A stretch of DNA of 64,000 nt from JABSSA01 sp039984715 (GTDB taxonomy: Bacteria; Pseudomonadota; Alphaproteobacteria; Rhodobacterales; Rhodobacteraceae), in assembly GCA_039984715.1 (NCBI GenBank), contig JBDWUA010000004.1, positions 1-64,000 of the forward strand. Direction: 5' to 3'. Below are positions 9,073 to 17,323 of this stretch, piece by piece. The notes under the pieces were generated by a model. It was not told where the DNA came from. It worked only from the letters and a program-made list of their open reading frames with translations, and did no database searches. A program made the translations under genes and the position numbers. Within the stretch, counting starts at the first letter, position 1. Every line of letters starts with the position of its first letter.

Positions 9073-9447
9073 ATGATAGAGTATATATTCTATATCCATG
9101 ATTTTCATGGTTCTGCTGAAAAGGTATCCAGTTTTCTGGATTTTCCAAACTCCGTATTTTCCAATCGCGGAGAACGCGATCCAGAAAGAGTTATTCCACG
9201 AAGAAGCAGTGTTACTTTCTCTGTTTTACAGGATAGTAGAGCTGATTTTGAAGCCGAGAAGAAGTTTCTTAAGGAGCTGATGGCGAAAGAAGACAGGTTG
9301 TTGAAGGTGGATGGTGAAATAACCACCACAATCGCTATTATCTGTTCTGATCTTGATGACCAGTATATTCATCTTACTCTCTCTCGTGATCTACTTGACT
9401 TATCTTCTAGATTGGGATGTGAAATTGATTTTTTTGTAGATGCCTGA
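9073..9447 (+). CDS. Immunity-like protein, resembles DUF4279
   Basis: 124 residues from the ATG at 9073; a TTG at 9070 is an alternative start. An AAGGATG sequence about 13 bases upstream could serve as the ribosome site. The N-terminal strand (IEYIFYIHDFHGSAEKVSSFL), a middle RxSSVTFSV strand and the ending LLDLSSRLGCEIDFFV match the layout of DUF4279 proteins, which end in a similar leucine-rich helix followed by a LGxxxDF strand. DUF4279 proteins are often found as immunity partners of polymorphic toxins. The remnant of a toxin C-terminus directly upstream supports this. It has lost its intact toxin, so it may protect against toxins of neighbouring strains. Confidence 0.55.
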   Translation: MIEYIFYIHDFHGSAEKVSSFLDFPNSVFSNRGERDPERVIPRRSSVTFSVLQDSRADFEAEKKFLKELMAKEDRLLKVDGEITTTIAIICSDLDDQYIHLTLSRDLLDLSSRLGCEIDFFVDA

Positions 9448-9569
9448 TTTCAATGTTCACGGTTCCATATCCCTCCCACCATCATCACGGTTCCAGCCGC
9501 GACTGCGTTTGCGAAGGACAGTTGCATTGACTTGTTAAGCGCTAATTTCCAGCAGGGCAGCAGGCAAGG

Positions 9570-9908
9570 ATGCGGAGAAATCAGCCATTCAAACGTCATC
9601 GTTTTCGGTCATTGATCATTATGTGTGCTGGGCGGATGTATCAGTGTTACCCGCTGTCTTACCAAGATATTGCGGATCTTTTGGGTGAACGTGTCGTCGA
9701 CGTGGATCGTGCGACTGTCTTTCAGAAGTTTGGGCCAGAACGGGCGAAACGCACGGAATGTTATTTGCAGCGAGCAAGCCTGAATTGGCACGTTGACGAA
9801 ACCTACTTCCGTGTCGGCGGGAAATGGCGTTACCTTTTCCAAAGGTTGGTTTCAAAGTTTGGCGAACCGAGGGTCGTCATCACAGACAAATTGCTCAGCT
9901 ATATCTAA
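9570..9908 (+). pseudogene. IS6-family transposase, internally deleted
   Basis: The frame opens like an IS6/IS26-type transposase (FKRHRF, then YPLSYQDIADLL). It keeps the first catalytic aspartate block (NWHVDETYFRVGGKWRYLF). A short deletion precedes QKFGPE, where the usual YRWV is missing. Most of the catalytic core between KWRYL and VITDK is lost, and the frame ends soon after. No clear 14-base terminal repeats were seen. It marks the left boundary of the G+C-richer minus-strand block that carries the tda genes. Confidence 0.75.
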
Positions 9909-10052
9909 ACTGACTCAGAACGCTGACCACCGCACACAAACGCCTACCCTGCCTGCGAATACCGATCCAATCGGAAGGGAACTCACAGGGATGCCCGCTA
10001 TGCAGGCCGGTAATGCGCTGCATACCGTTGATCCCAGAAGCCGTATTTTCCA

Positions 10053-10607
10053 TCAGAATGCTCCTCCTTCGCCATCATTTACCGCAACGATGGCCGTTTC
10101 GATTGAGGAAGGCATTATGTTGGCCTGGATCCAAGCCGCAAAATAAAGGCCAACCCCGAAGGAAAAATGCGACATCAAGCTCTTGAGCTGAGCGGACGTC
10201 GGGTCGGGTCGATTGCTCGCCATCACCCCGGCTCCCATGGCAGGTTGCATGAGAAAGAAGGGAAAGACGATCGTCGCGACCCCGACCGACAACGCGATCA
10301 GCAGCTGCGGGCGGCTCAGTTGGCGTTGGCCTCCAACAGTCACGTAAAGCGCGGCAAAGATCATCCCCACGAGGTAATGGGCCACCCATCCTAGCGGACC
10401 TTCGCCCGCCACCGGTGCGGCAGCGCGGATGCTGTCATGATTGAAGTTACCTTGTGGCATATGGCCAAGCCATCTGCCCACCATGGCAAAATTGCTTTGT
10501 GGTATTTCAAATGCGGCTTCGGCGATCACCGCCCAGACGTCCATGATTGCCGTGGCACCCAGTCCGATGAAGATAACGCGAAGGATAATTTGTGCGGGCG
10601 TCAACAT
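10053..10607 (-). CDS. DUF2938 family membrane protein
   Basis: 184 residues with four or five hydrophobic segments. The first is FIGLGATAIMDVWAVIAE. It is followed by the conserved VGRWLGHMPQGNFNHDSI and GWVAHYLVGMIFAALY, and later by FFLMQPAMGAG and a GVGLYFAA segment. These are the hallmark stretches of DUF2938, an inner-membrane family without an assigned function. It is the last gene of the minus-strand block that includes the tda genes, and about 100 bases separate it from the terminator of the preceding gene. It is therefore probably expressed separately. Confidence 0.8.
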   Translation of the reverse strand: MLTPAQIILRVIFIGLGATAIMDVWAVIAEAAFEIPQSNFAMVGRWLGHMPQGNFNHDSIRAAAPVAGEGPLGWVAHYLVGMIFAALYVTVGGQRQLSRPQLLIALSVGVATIVFPFFLMQPAMGAGVMASNRPDPTSAQLKSLMSHFSFGVGLYFAAWIQANIMPSSIETAIVAVNDGEGGAF

Positions 10608-10663
10608 GATTTGATCACTCCTGATTTTGTGGTTTATGGTAGGCGTTGCCCCGAAGTCCGCAT

Positions 10664-10704
10664 AAAAAGGCCCAGCCTCGCGGGGGCGGGCTGGGCACTC
10701 TTTT
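10664..10704 (-). terminator. Rho-independent terminator of the haloperoxidase/PAP2 gene
   Basis: On the minus strand an 8-base stem GCCCAGCC/GGCTGGGC with an 11-base C-rich loop is followed by a run of T. It lies directly after the stop at 10709. Confidence 0.85.
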
Positions 10705-10708
10705 CAAC

Positions 10709-11992
10709 TTATTGCAGTATCTTGGTGCTGTCGAAAATTTCGCAGGTTTGTTGTGGCGCTGCTTCGTTGCTGACTGGCTGCAAAGCCGATTGCGCCACAT
10801 GGTGGCCGATCTGGTAACCCAGCATGTCCCCAACCGCGTTGGAGCGGCGGTAGTGTACGCCTCCGATCAACCGGGATTCAGATTCTTCCTCGGCAAATTG
10901 CCCAAGACTGTCATAGACTTTGCTCAGGTGTGCGGCCCCTTCAAATTTGATCGGGAAGGGTTCAGTTCCGAAAACAGAATTCATCACCTCGAGTGCTGCG
11001 CTGCCGCTGGTGCAGTGCTGACAAGGATATTCTGGGTGCATAGGAGCGGCAATGCGTGATTCCCAAACCAGACCATCCTCGAGATCGGGGTGGGCATAGG
11101 TCTTGCCAAGCGCCTCGACTGCGGTTTGCGGTCGCCATAGCGCATAGGTGTACTTGGCGTTAAACCCGGAGATCAATGCATCGGTCAGCGCCATGTTCAA
11201 GAGTGCCAGCATGCGGGTCTCTTCAAGCAGCGGCAAAGAACAGGTGCTGCTGCTCTTTTTTGCCAGCTGGTTCCAAGCCCCAGAACCGGACCCAGCGTGC
11301 AGTTTGGCGATATTGATCTCTTCGGCGGTGGCTGGGCTGTCTTTGCCGCCACGGGTCACGACTTCGAGAAGGCCTTGCTTGTATTGCGCGCTGTCAAGCG
11401 CGGGTGGTGGCGGAACAGAAAAATGGCTGCTGGAGGTGAGGACAAAGGGAGTCATCTCTTTGATATTCGGCACCACCATCGGCCGATCAGAAGTCCGCTG
11501 ATAGATCCCAGGGTCTGCCGGGCCGGGAGTGTAATCTTGCGAGAAATCGGCACCGTCGTCGGCCCGAAGAGCCAATACAGCCGCCGCCGCTGCCTTGCCG
11601 AGCTTGCGGCCCGCCTCTTCGTCCGATCCGCTGAGGTAGGATGTTGCCATCGCCTCCAACTCTGATGTCTGGTCGGGCATCAGCTCCGACATCACCGACA
11701 GCGCCGCATGGGTCACCGCGACTTGGATCGAGGCGGCGGTGTCAACGTCGCCCGCATAAGCATAAGGGGTATAGGCGCCCTGTGTGGCATTCGCCGCATC
11801 GAACATTGCCAGATGCAGGATGGTCAACGCGCGCTGACGCTGGGCGCCGGACCATTTGGTTTTGGCCATGATGGTCGCGATATCGTCCTGCAGATCCGAC
11901 GCCAGTTCGGCCTGCGCTAACGGGGCCGAAGCTACGACTGCTAACGCCGTACAGAACAGCATTGATTTCACGTTATGGAATCCGGATTTCAT
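10709..11992 (-). CDS. Secreted vanadium-haloperoxidase/PAP2-like phosphatase
   Basis: 427 residues with a signal peptide (FCTALAVVASAPLAQAE, AxA cleavage site), hence periplasmic or secreted. Three active-site motifs of the vanadium haloperoxidase/acid phosphatase fold can be placed. Motif one is K-x6-RP (KYTYALWRP). At the PSGH position the sequence is PCQH, inside PEYPCQHCTSG. The third is SR-x5-H (SRLIGGVHYRR), whose histidine would bind vanadate or act as phosphate nucleophile. The PCQH form recurs in a bacterial subfamily, so the enzyme may still be active. It could be a phosphatase or a peroxidase; no substrate can be read. A GAGGTGAG ribosome site precedes the ATG. It lies downstream of the tda genes and the SLC13 permease on the same strand, so a link to TDA is possible but unproven. 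Confidence 0.75.
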   Translation of the reverse strand: MKSGFHNVKSMLFCTALAVVASAPLAQAELASDLQDDIATIMAKTKWSGAQRQRALTILHLAMFDAANATQGAYTPYAYAGDVDTAASIQVAVTHAALSVMSELMPDQTSELEAMATSYLSGSDEEAGRKLGKAAAAAVLALRADDGADFSQDYTPGPADPGIYQRTSDRPMVVPNIKEMTPFVLTSSSHFSVPPPPALDSAQYKQGLLEVVTRGGKDSPATAEEINIAKLHAGSGSGAWNQLAKKSSSTCSLPLLEETRMLALLNMALTDALISGFNAKYTYALWRPQTAVEALGKTYAHPDLEDGLVWESRIAAPMHPEYPCQHCTSGSAALEVMNSVFGTEPFPIKFEGAAHLSKVYDSLGQFAEEESESRLIGGVHYRRSNAVGDMLGYQIGHHVAQSALQPVSNEAAPQQTCEIFDSTKILQ

Positions 11993-12120
11993 AATCTCAC
12001 CTCAAAAGACATAATTTCAAACGGAGTGTGAAGCGCTCCGTGCGGCCGTACAAATCGAAACATCGGAGGTCTGACCTTGGAAAATCCGAAAGCTCTGTCC
12101 TATGGCAGAGGCACCACCTG

Positions 12121-13563
12121 TCAGATCTGGCCCAGCAGGCTCCACCACAGGAAATCCAGCGGCACCAGCAGGAACAGACTGATCGCAAATAGGGCCAAAC
12201 AGAAGCGGATCACGGACCCGGCTGGAAGGTTGCCCGCTTGGATTGCGACCACCAGCGGTGGTGCCTGAAACGGCAGGAAGACGTTGGAGAAGGCCAGCAC
12301 CTGCGTCATCAACACCGTGCCGATTGGCAGGCCGGAGGCAATGGCCAAATCTCCGGCCATCGGAGTCATGACCGCGGGGACCCCCGGCAGGCTGGTCGCC
12401 ATCGCCACAAGCGTCGACATGCCCGTAAGTACTGACAGGTTCCACACTGGCGTTTCGGGTGACAGATTGATCCAGTCCCCGGCCGCCTGCACAAGCGCTT
12501 CGCCCAGCCCGGCGTGACTGATGAGCGCGCCCAATCCCATGATCCCGGCCACAAACAACAGCGCCCCATAGCTCAGGTCTTGGTTGATGCATTTCGGATC
12601 GGTCAATTTCAGATTGGGCCAGAGGCATAAAAGGGCTGCCGCAAGACCGATCCAAGCGGGCGAGATGCCGTGCCAAGCGTCAGTCAGCCACAGCATCAGG
12701 CAGAGGGTGAGAATGCCGATGAGACCAGCTTGCGCACGGTTGAGGGGGGTCGCCGCCTCTGGTTCGTGCTTTGCCTGATCTGGCAGTTGGTCCGGAAAGA
12801 ACAAAAGTGTCAGGCCGACAATCATTACGGATTTGATCAGGCCGAGCACTGGAAAATGCAGCAACAGATAATCAAAGTAGGAGAACTGCAGCCCGTATTG
12901 TGCTTCGCTCATCCCGACTAGGATCATGTTCGGTGCATTGGCAGGCAGGATAGTGAAGGCCGGTGCAAAGGTGGCAAAACACGCCGCACAAAGCATGCCT
13001 GTTCGCCCTTTCGAACGGGCGTCGAAACCAAGCTGTAATGCCAGTGCTGAGATCACAGGCAACAGGATCATTATGCGTCCGATCGACGATGGCACCAAAA
13101 AGGCCAGTGCCAAGCTGCCGGCGACAATGGTCGCGAGGGTGCCAACATAGCTGCGGAACGGCAATCGGGTCAGCTGCCGCGCCACTTGAATGTCTAGGCC
13201 AGTGAATTTGATGGCCGCCCCCAGCACCAACCCGGCAAACAATAGCCAGAAAGTCGAAGTCTGAAATCCGGAAAAAACCGTTTCCGGTGGCGCGATCTGT
13301 GTCATCATCGCCACTAGGAAAAAGGCCAGCGCGGTCCAATATTCAGGCATCACCGCAGTGGCCCAAAACCCCAGAAATACCACGGCCATGGCTGCGACTG
13401 GCGCCAGTTCTGACGAGAGAAAGCTGTGTGTGGCACTCCAAGCCAAGATGCCCAGTATTAAGATAACAAGAATTTTCCAATGCTTACCGGATAACGGTGA
13501 AAACCGTTTGCCAAAGGAATTCCCGGTCTGCGGAAATGTGGCCTGATTTGCGTTCTTGCTCAT
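12121..13563 (-). CDS. SLC13/DASS-family anion transporter
   Basis: 480 residues with about 11-12 hydrophobic segments. The protein has the divalent anion:Na+ symporter layout: FLGFWATAVMPEYWTALAFF near residue 75, a LVPSSIGRIMILLP region near 155, and a second half with TSLPGVPAVMTPMAG and FLPFQAPPLVVA that mirrors it. Family members carry dicarboxylates, citrate, sulphate or other organic acids across the inner membrane. The substrate cannot be read. The gene follows tdaR3 by about 230 bases, with a hairpin terminator between them, so it is not in a strict operon with the tda genes. Transport of TDA, a carboxylic acid, or of a counter-ion is one speculative role. Confidence 0.75.
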   Translation of the reverse strand: MSKNANQATFPQTGNSFGKRFSPLSGKHWKILVILILGILAWSATHSFLSSELAPVAAMAVVFLGFWATAVMPEYWTALAFFLVAMMTQIAPPETVFSGFQTSTFWLLFAGLVLGAAIKFTGLDIQVARQLTRLPFRSYVGTLATIVAGSLALAFLVPSSIGRIMILLPVISALALQLGFDARSKGRTGMLCAACFATFAPAFTILPANAPNMILVGMSEAQYGLQFSYFDYLLLHFPVLGLIKSVMIVGLTLLFFPDQLPDQAKHEPEAATPLNRAQAGLIGILTLCLMLWLTDAWHGISPAWIGLAAALLCLWPNLKLTDPKCINQDLSYGALLFVAGIMGLGALISHAGLGEALVQAAGDWINLSPETPVWNLSVLTGMSTLVAMATSLPGVPAVMTPMAGDLAIASGLPIGTVLMTQVLAFSNVFLPFQAPPLVVAIQAGNLPAGSVIRFCLALFAISLFLLVPLDFLWWSLLGQI

Positions 13564-13700
13564 GTGACGATCAATCCATTGTTGAGGAGATCATCCACTC
13601 TGTGTCGAGCAGGGTGCCGAAACTCCAATCGATTTATCCGACATCTGCCCCCTGCAAACTGGATGGCGACCAAACCGCCATCAAGAAAGCCATCGAAAAA

Positions 13701-13738
13701 TTAAAAATAACCCTCCCAAACATAAGGAACGGGAGGGT
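13701..13738 (-). terminator. Terminator downstream of tdaR3
   Basis: On the minus strand a CCCTCCC/GGGAGGG stem (13731-13737 and 13711-13717) with a 13-base loop is followed by TTATTTTTAA. It would end the tdaC-tdaR3 transcript. Confidence 0.75.
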
Positions 13739-13792
13739 CATAGACGAGTTTACAAAAATGGGACGCGGCAGGGGCGAGGTCGATCCAAATAA

Positions 13793-14335
13793 TCAAGTCA
13801 GTTCACGCTTTAGCTCCCGAACCCGCACGGCCAATCGGTCGAGCATCGGATCTGCAATCCCTTGCGTTTTGAGATGATCTGCAGTGTTCAGAAGGTAATC
13901 AACATTCGGGCCCCGTTCTCCCTCTGCGGTGGAGATCATCTGGGCCTGCTGCTCTGGGGTGAAGTCGCCATATTGCTCGTGGTCGCGGTTCACCACGTAG
14001 GTCAGTGCCTGCACCACCCGCCCATCCTGTAGCTGCAGCGATGCTGTAATTTCGCGATAAGCGGGGTTGAAGAGCTCTCGCGCCCGGATCATGGCCATCA
14101 CCGGCTCTGTCTCCGCGTGGGGAATGGACAGCGCCACCCCCTCACAATAGCTTTGCAGGCCTGCGTCCAGCGCCAGCACCAATCCGGGTTCGGTAAAGGT
14201 GCCGCGATAGCGCAACGAGCGCAGGCAGAACCGGCGATGCCACCCGTCCAGACGGGCGACCACCTGCTCTTGCGGGATAAAGCCCGGATCCCAAATCAGG
14301 GATCCATAGGCAAAGATCCAGATACACTCACTCAT
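13793..14335 (-). CDS. tdaR3: Gamma-glutamylcyclotransferase (ChaC-type), TDA resistance protein TdaR3
   Basis: 180 residues of the ChaC family. The N-terminal FAYGSLIWDPGF holds the YGSL substrate loop, and the acidic residue in RARELFNPAY is the expected catalytic glutamate. The enzyme releases 5-oxoproline from gamma-glutamyl compounds, in this family mainly glutathione. In Phaeobacter, published resistance work names a gamma-glutamylcyclotransferase TdaR3 and proposes that the gamma-glutamyl cycle offsets the proton influx caused by TDA. Position confirms the name: it is the third gene after tdaE on the same strand, following the two secreted proteins taken as TdaR1 and TdaR2. It is followed by a terminator. 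Confidence 0.85.
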   Translation of the reverse strand: MSECIWIFAYGSLIWDPGFIPQEQVVARLDGWHRRFCLRSLRYRGTFTEPGLVLALDAGLQSYCEGVALSIPHAETEPVMAMIRARELFNPAYREITASLQLQDGRVVQALTYVVNRDHEQYGDFTPEQQAQMISTAEGERGPNVDYLLNTADHLKTQGIADPMLDRLAVRVRELKRELT

Positions 14336-14389
14336 GCTTCCTCCATCGATGCGGTTTTGGGTCAGGTTGTCAGTACGGCTGGGCCGCTA

Positions 14390-15058
14390 TCAGTTCATCT
14401 TTTCATATGCAGCCATCAGGCTGCTGTAAGGCGGCAGGAACAGGGTATGCACCTGCCCACCGATCTGCACTGGCTGTTTGATGTCATAGTGCAGGTGGAT
14501 CGGGATCTCGCTCAGCCAACTGTTGCTGACAGTGCCGATGCGGTCACCTTTAGTCACCCGGTCCATTGGCGCAACGACAACACTGTCCATATCAAGATGC
14601 ACATAACGATGCAGCGCCCCATCGGAGGATTGGACAGTCACTGCAAACCGCCCGACATGGGCAATCACTCCGTCAGTTGCTGCCACTGCCCAATGTACGC
14701 TTTTCTCGCAAGTCGCTGGCCGTAGATCTTGACCGGTGTGACCCCCAGCCCCACAGAGCGGTTGGTCGCTGCGACGAAGCTCGCAGAAATTATCACGCCA
14801 AGGAAAGCTGTAGTTGCTGGCATCGCAGGAATCGCCTTCAGGGCCCTTGGCTCCGCCGACCGAGAACGCGTGTGAATTGGCATAGACTGGGCCACTCTCG
14901 ATCGGGAACCGCATCTCTGGGAAGAAAACAACTGGGCTTTTCACACCCTCGCCGCTGTTTTCCAGCAGATACCCCGGCGCTTCGAACCGGGGTTCGGCCT
15001 GCGCCGTCACTGTGCCAACCAGCACCATGGCCAAAGCTGTCAGAACCTTATTTCTCAT
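14390..15058 (-). CDS. tdaR2: Secreted M23/LytM-fold peptidase-like protein, TdaR2
   Basis: 222 residues from the ATG at 15058 (MRNKVLTALAMVLVG, signal peptide ending TAQAE). A longer frame from 15220 would overlap the upstream gene heavily and lacks a leader. The central part is an M23 (LytM) domain: GGHTGQDLRP carries the first H-x3-D zinc ligands and PIHLHYDIK the terminal HxH pair. It would act in the periplasm, perhaps on peptidoglycan cross-bridges, with DGVIAHVG and RYVHLDM as typical flanking strands. It starts 11 bases inside the preceding gene, so the two are coupled. Its place between tdaE and the cyclotransferase is that of TdaR2 in Phaeobacter. The name rests on order, not on sequence comparison. 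Confidence 0.7.
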   Translation of the reverse strand: MRNKVLTALAMVLVGTVTAQAEPRFEAPGYLLENSGEGVKSPVVFFPEMRFPIESGPVYANSHAFSVGGAKGPEGDSCDASNYSFPWRDNFCELRRSDQPLCGAGGHTGQDLRPATCEKSVHWAVAATDGVIAHVGRFAVTVQSSDGALHRYVHLDMDSVVVAPMDRVTKGDRIGTVSNSWLSEIPIHLHYDIKQPVQIGGQVHTLFLPPYSSLMAAYEKMN

Positions 15059-15626
15059 TGGCTTGTCCTTCCACGACAAAGAGCGTGCCCGCCAGTTCAG
15101 TGAGATAATCCGGCTGCGTACAGCGGGTGTCCTCGGTGGGTTGATGGCAAGTGATGCGCAGGGTGTAACTCGCGCCAAACCGCTGCAGGCTGTAATCCGC
15201 GCCATCACCAATATTTTCAAAGGCGGTGGGCTCGCGGTAGAGCGTCAGACTGTCCGGAGCCTGCACCACCGCTTTTGATCCGGAGATTGAGAGCTGGATG
15301 CCGTCCTCGGCATAAAAGGCGGCATAGGCGCTTCCCTGGCTGACAAAGGCTGGGATCGACAAGCCCGCTTCAACACCGAACAGCATCACAGGTAGCGCGG
15401 TGGCATCGGTGCTCGATGTCAGGGCGAGAAACGCCTCCGAAGCGGTCTGTTCCCGCTCTGCCGTGGCCGCAGCCGAGGCTTCCGCCGCAGACCAGTCGAT
15501 ATTATTCTCGACCACAGGGGCCGTCCCGTTCGAGACGGCAAGACTCGGTCCTGCGGTCAGGAACCCGCAGACAAGGGCGCCAACGACGACACCAGCCAAA
15601 GGTGTTTTTACAAATTCTTTCAACAT
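15048..15626 (-). CDS. tdaR1: Exported hypothetical protein, TdaR1
   Basis: 192 residues with an N-terminal hydrophobic segment (GVVVGALVCGFLTAGPSLAV) that is a signal peptide or membrane anchor. After it comes an alanine- and glutamate-rich stretch and then a domain of unknown family with two cysteines near the C-terminus. A GGAAG ribosome site lies 5-6 bases before the ATG. The start overlaps the end of tdaE by 7 bases, and the end overlaps the M23 gene by 11, so it belongs to the tdaCDE transcript. By position it is TdaR1, one of three genes reported to confer TDA resistance. How it does so cannot be read from the sequence. Confidence 0.65.
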   Translation of the reverse strand: MLKEFVKTPLAGVVVGALVCGFLTAGPSLAVSNGTAPVVENNIDWSAAEASAAATAEREQTASEAFLALTSSTDATALPVMLFGVEAGLSIPAFVSQGSAYAAFYAEDGIQLSISGSKAVVQAPDSLTLYREPTAFENIGDGADYSLQRFGASYTLRITCHQPTEDTRCTQPDYLTELAGTLFVVEGQANEK

Positions 15627-16855
15627 GATTCTTCCATTCTCATCGATTCGCGATCCAATGCGCCATCGGTTGACTTCAAAACGAGGGCCGATTCCTTTGG
15701 CGCTTTGGTCGCCGGGCGGGCTTGGCGCATCATCTGGTTCATGATGTTGCGCCGATGCATTTCCTCCGTGCCTCCGACACTGCAGAAGGCCAACGAGTCG
15801 CGTAGGAAGGTCGAAACCTTGCCCTCGTGATATCCTCGGCTACCGTAGAGCTTCAGCAGATCCATTGCCCCGTTGGTGATGGCGCTGGCCCCTGCTAACT
15901 TGGCGATCGAGCAGGTCATCACCGCATCTGGTGATGTGTTCAACAATTGATTCAGCGCGCCGTAGGATACCCATTTGGCGGTGTCGGCGCCGATGCGTAT
16001 GTCGGTCAGTTTTTTCTGGACATATTGGTGATCCACAATCGGTTGACCGAAGGTATGGCGTTTCTTGGCATAGGACAGCGCCTCCGCCAGCATCGGTTCG
16101 CAAAGCGCTGAAGCCACCAGCCCATAATAGAGCCGGCCCAGCGATGCGAAACGCACCAAATTGCGCAACCCTTCCCCCGGCGTACCCAGAATATGGCCGT
16201 AATGCAGGGGCACATCCTTGAATATGAGTTGACCGGTGGGCAGGTCTAGATTGCCTAGCTTGCAATCCTGCGGGCCGATGGTCACGCCCTCGCGATTTTG
16301 ATCCACCAGCACCAGCGAAATGCCATCGCGCGCGTGGCCTTTCAGCTTGCAAACCACCAGTGTGAAACTCGCCACCGGCGCGTGGGCGATGTTATACTTT
16401 TGACCGTTGAGTACGAAAGTCTCGTTCGGCCGCTGGCTCAGAAAAGTGGAGCTAGCGCGCACATCGGTGCCGGTGTCGGGATCGGCGATCGCGGTGGCGC
16501 TCAGCTGGCCGCGCAGGATACGCCGGAAGTACTCCGACTGCTGTGCCTTGGTGCCAAACAGATCCAGCGCATAGACCATTCCAGCCTGGGCAATCACCGA
16601 CAACAACAGCCCCGGGGTACGGATGGTTGAGGCCAGTCCCTCCAGAGCGGCGGTGAAATCCCACCAGTCGGGGCCGCGTCCACCAAACTCTTTCGGCACG
16701 ATCATCTGCCACAGTCCGGCGTCCCGCAGATGATCCCAAGTTTGCTGATCAAAGGCGTGCCGACCCAGATGCAATTCGCCCCGGTCCGTGCGGCTGGCCA
16801 AAGACGCGAATTCAGACCGGATCGCCTGCTGTTTCCCTGTCCAACTCAAGTCCAT
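15620..16855 (-). CDS. tdaE: Acyl-CoA dehydrogenase-like flavoenzyme TdaE
   Basis: 411 residues with the full acyl-CoA dehydrogenase fold: an N-terminal helical domain (LWQMIVPKEFGGRG), a beta domain (ATAIADPDTGTDVRAS, then NGQKYNIAHA) and a C-terminal helical domain (GLRNLVRFASLGRLYYGLVA, then RHTFGQPIVDHQYVQ). Where the catalytic glutamate of medium-chain dehydrogenases stands (YEGT), this protein has VGGT, so residue 361 is glycine. Published work on TdaE describes an unusual flavoenzyme that oxidises and oxygenates the CoA-bound seven-membered ring and releases CoA; loss of the standard base fits a departure from ordinary dehydrogenation. A GGGAG ribosome site precedes the ATG. It lies 51 bases after tdaD. 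Confidence 0.85.
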   Translation of the reverse strand: MDLSWTGKQQAIRSEFASLASRTDRGELHLGRHAFDQQTWDHLRDAGLWQMIVPKEFGGRGPDWWDFTAALEGLASTIRTPGLLLSVIAQAGMVYALDLFGTKAQQSEYFRRILRGQLSATAIADPDTGTDVRASSTFLSQRPNETFVLNGQKYNIAHAPVASFTLVVCKLKGHARDGISLVLVDQNREGVTIGPQDCKLGNLDLPTGQLIFKDVPLHYGHILGTPGEGLRNLVRFASLGRLYYGLVASALCEPMLAEALSYAKKRHTFGQPIVDHQYVQKKLTDIRIGADTAKWVSYGALNQLLNTSPDAVMTCSIAKLAGASAITNGAMDLLKLYGSRGYHEGKVSTFLRDSLAFCSVGGTEEMHRRNIMNQMMRQARPATKAPKESALVLKSTDGALDRESMRMEESC

Positions 16856-16906
16856 TTAGATACTCCCATTTCTCATAACATTGTCGCACTCTGGCTTAGG
16901 CCGGAG

Positions 16907-17323
16907 TCAGCTCTTGCCTTGGAAGTTCGACACGCGTGTCTTGAATTCTTCGGGGATCGCGTAGGTGGACTGTCCTTCGTAGTCGAACATTACATGCACA
17001 GATTTCAGCTTGGCGACGACGCGGCCATCGGAAGTGGTGTGCCGGACCTCATGATCCATTTCGAAGCTCTTACCACCGAACTTGGACACTGTGCTTAGGA
17101 CCACGATGGTGTCACCGTAATGGGCCTGACTAGTGTATTCGCAGGAGGTTTTGACCATGATATGCGGCAGCTTCTGGTCCTTGGGCAGCTCCAGTAACTC
17201 GTGCATGTATTCCAAATAGGCGGATTGCATGTAGTCGTAGTAAATCGGGCTGCTGACATGCCCCATGGAATCGGTGTCGCGGTAGCGGACTTCGATGGCG
17301 GTCTCAAACGCGTGCTGTGTCAT
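16907..17323 (-). CDS. tdaD: Hotdog-fold acyl-CoA thioesterase TdaD
   Basis: 138 residues from the ATG at 17323 (MTQHAFETA). An upstream ATG at 17371 would add 16 residues that overlap tdaC further. The N-terminus carries the 4-hydroxybenzoyl-CoA thioesterase signature RYRDTDSMGHVSSPIYYDYM, in which the aspartate and the GHV turn belong to the active site. Such enzymes hydrolyse aryl or acyl-CoA thioesters as homotetramers in the cytosol. In the TDA pathway it is named TdaD and placed among the tailoring steps on the CoA-bound ring. It overlaps the end of tdaC by 20 bases, which implies translational coupling. Confidence 0.85.
   Translation of the reverse strand: MTQHAFETAIEVRYRDTDSMGHVSSPIYYDYMQSAYLEYMHELLELPKDQKLPHIMVKTSCEYTSQAHYGDTIVVLSTVSKFGGKSFEMDHEVRHTTSDGRVVAKLKSVHVMFDYEGQSTYAIPEEFKTRVSNFQGKS

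Noticed and set aside
3837..9918. The same AACTGACTCAG sequence at about 3837 and 9908, as a possible direct repeat of a mobile element
   Set aside because: Only 11 bases match, both follow remnants of different kinds, and no longer similarity surrounds them. It may be chance.
12017..12676. A 219-residue minus frame inside the SLC13 permease gene
   Set aside because: It lies in another frame of a clear membrane-protein gene and is rich in arginine, proline and glycine, as shadow frames in G+C-rich DNA usually are.
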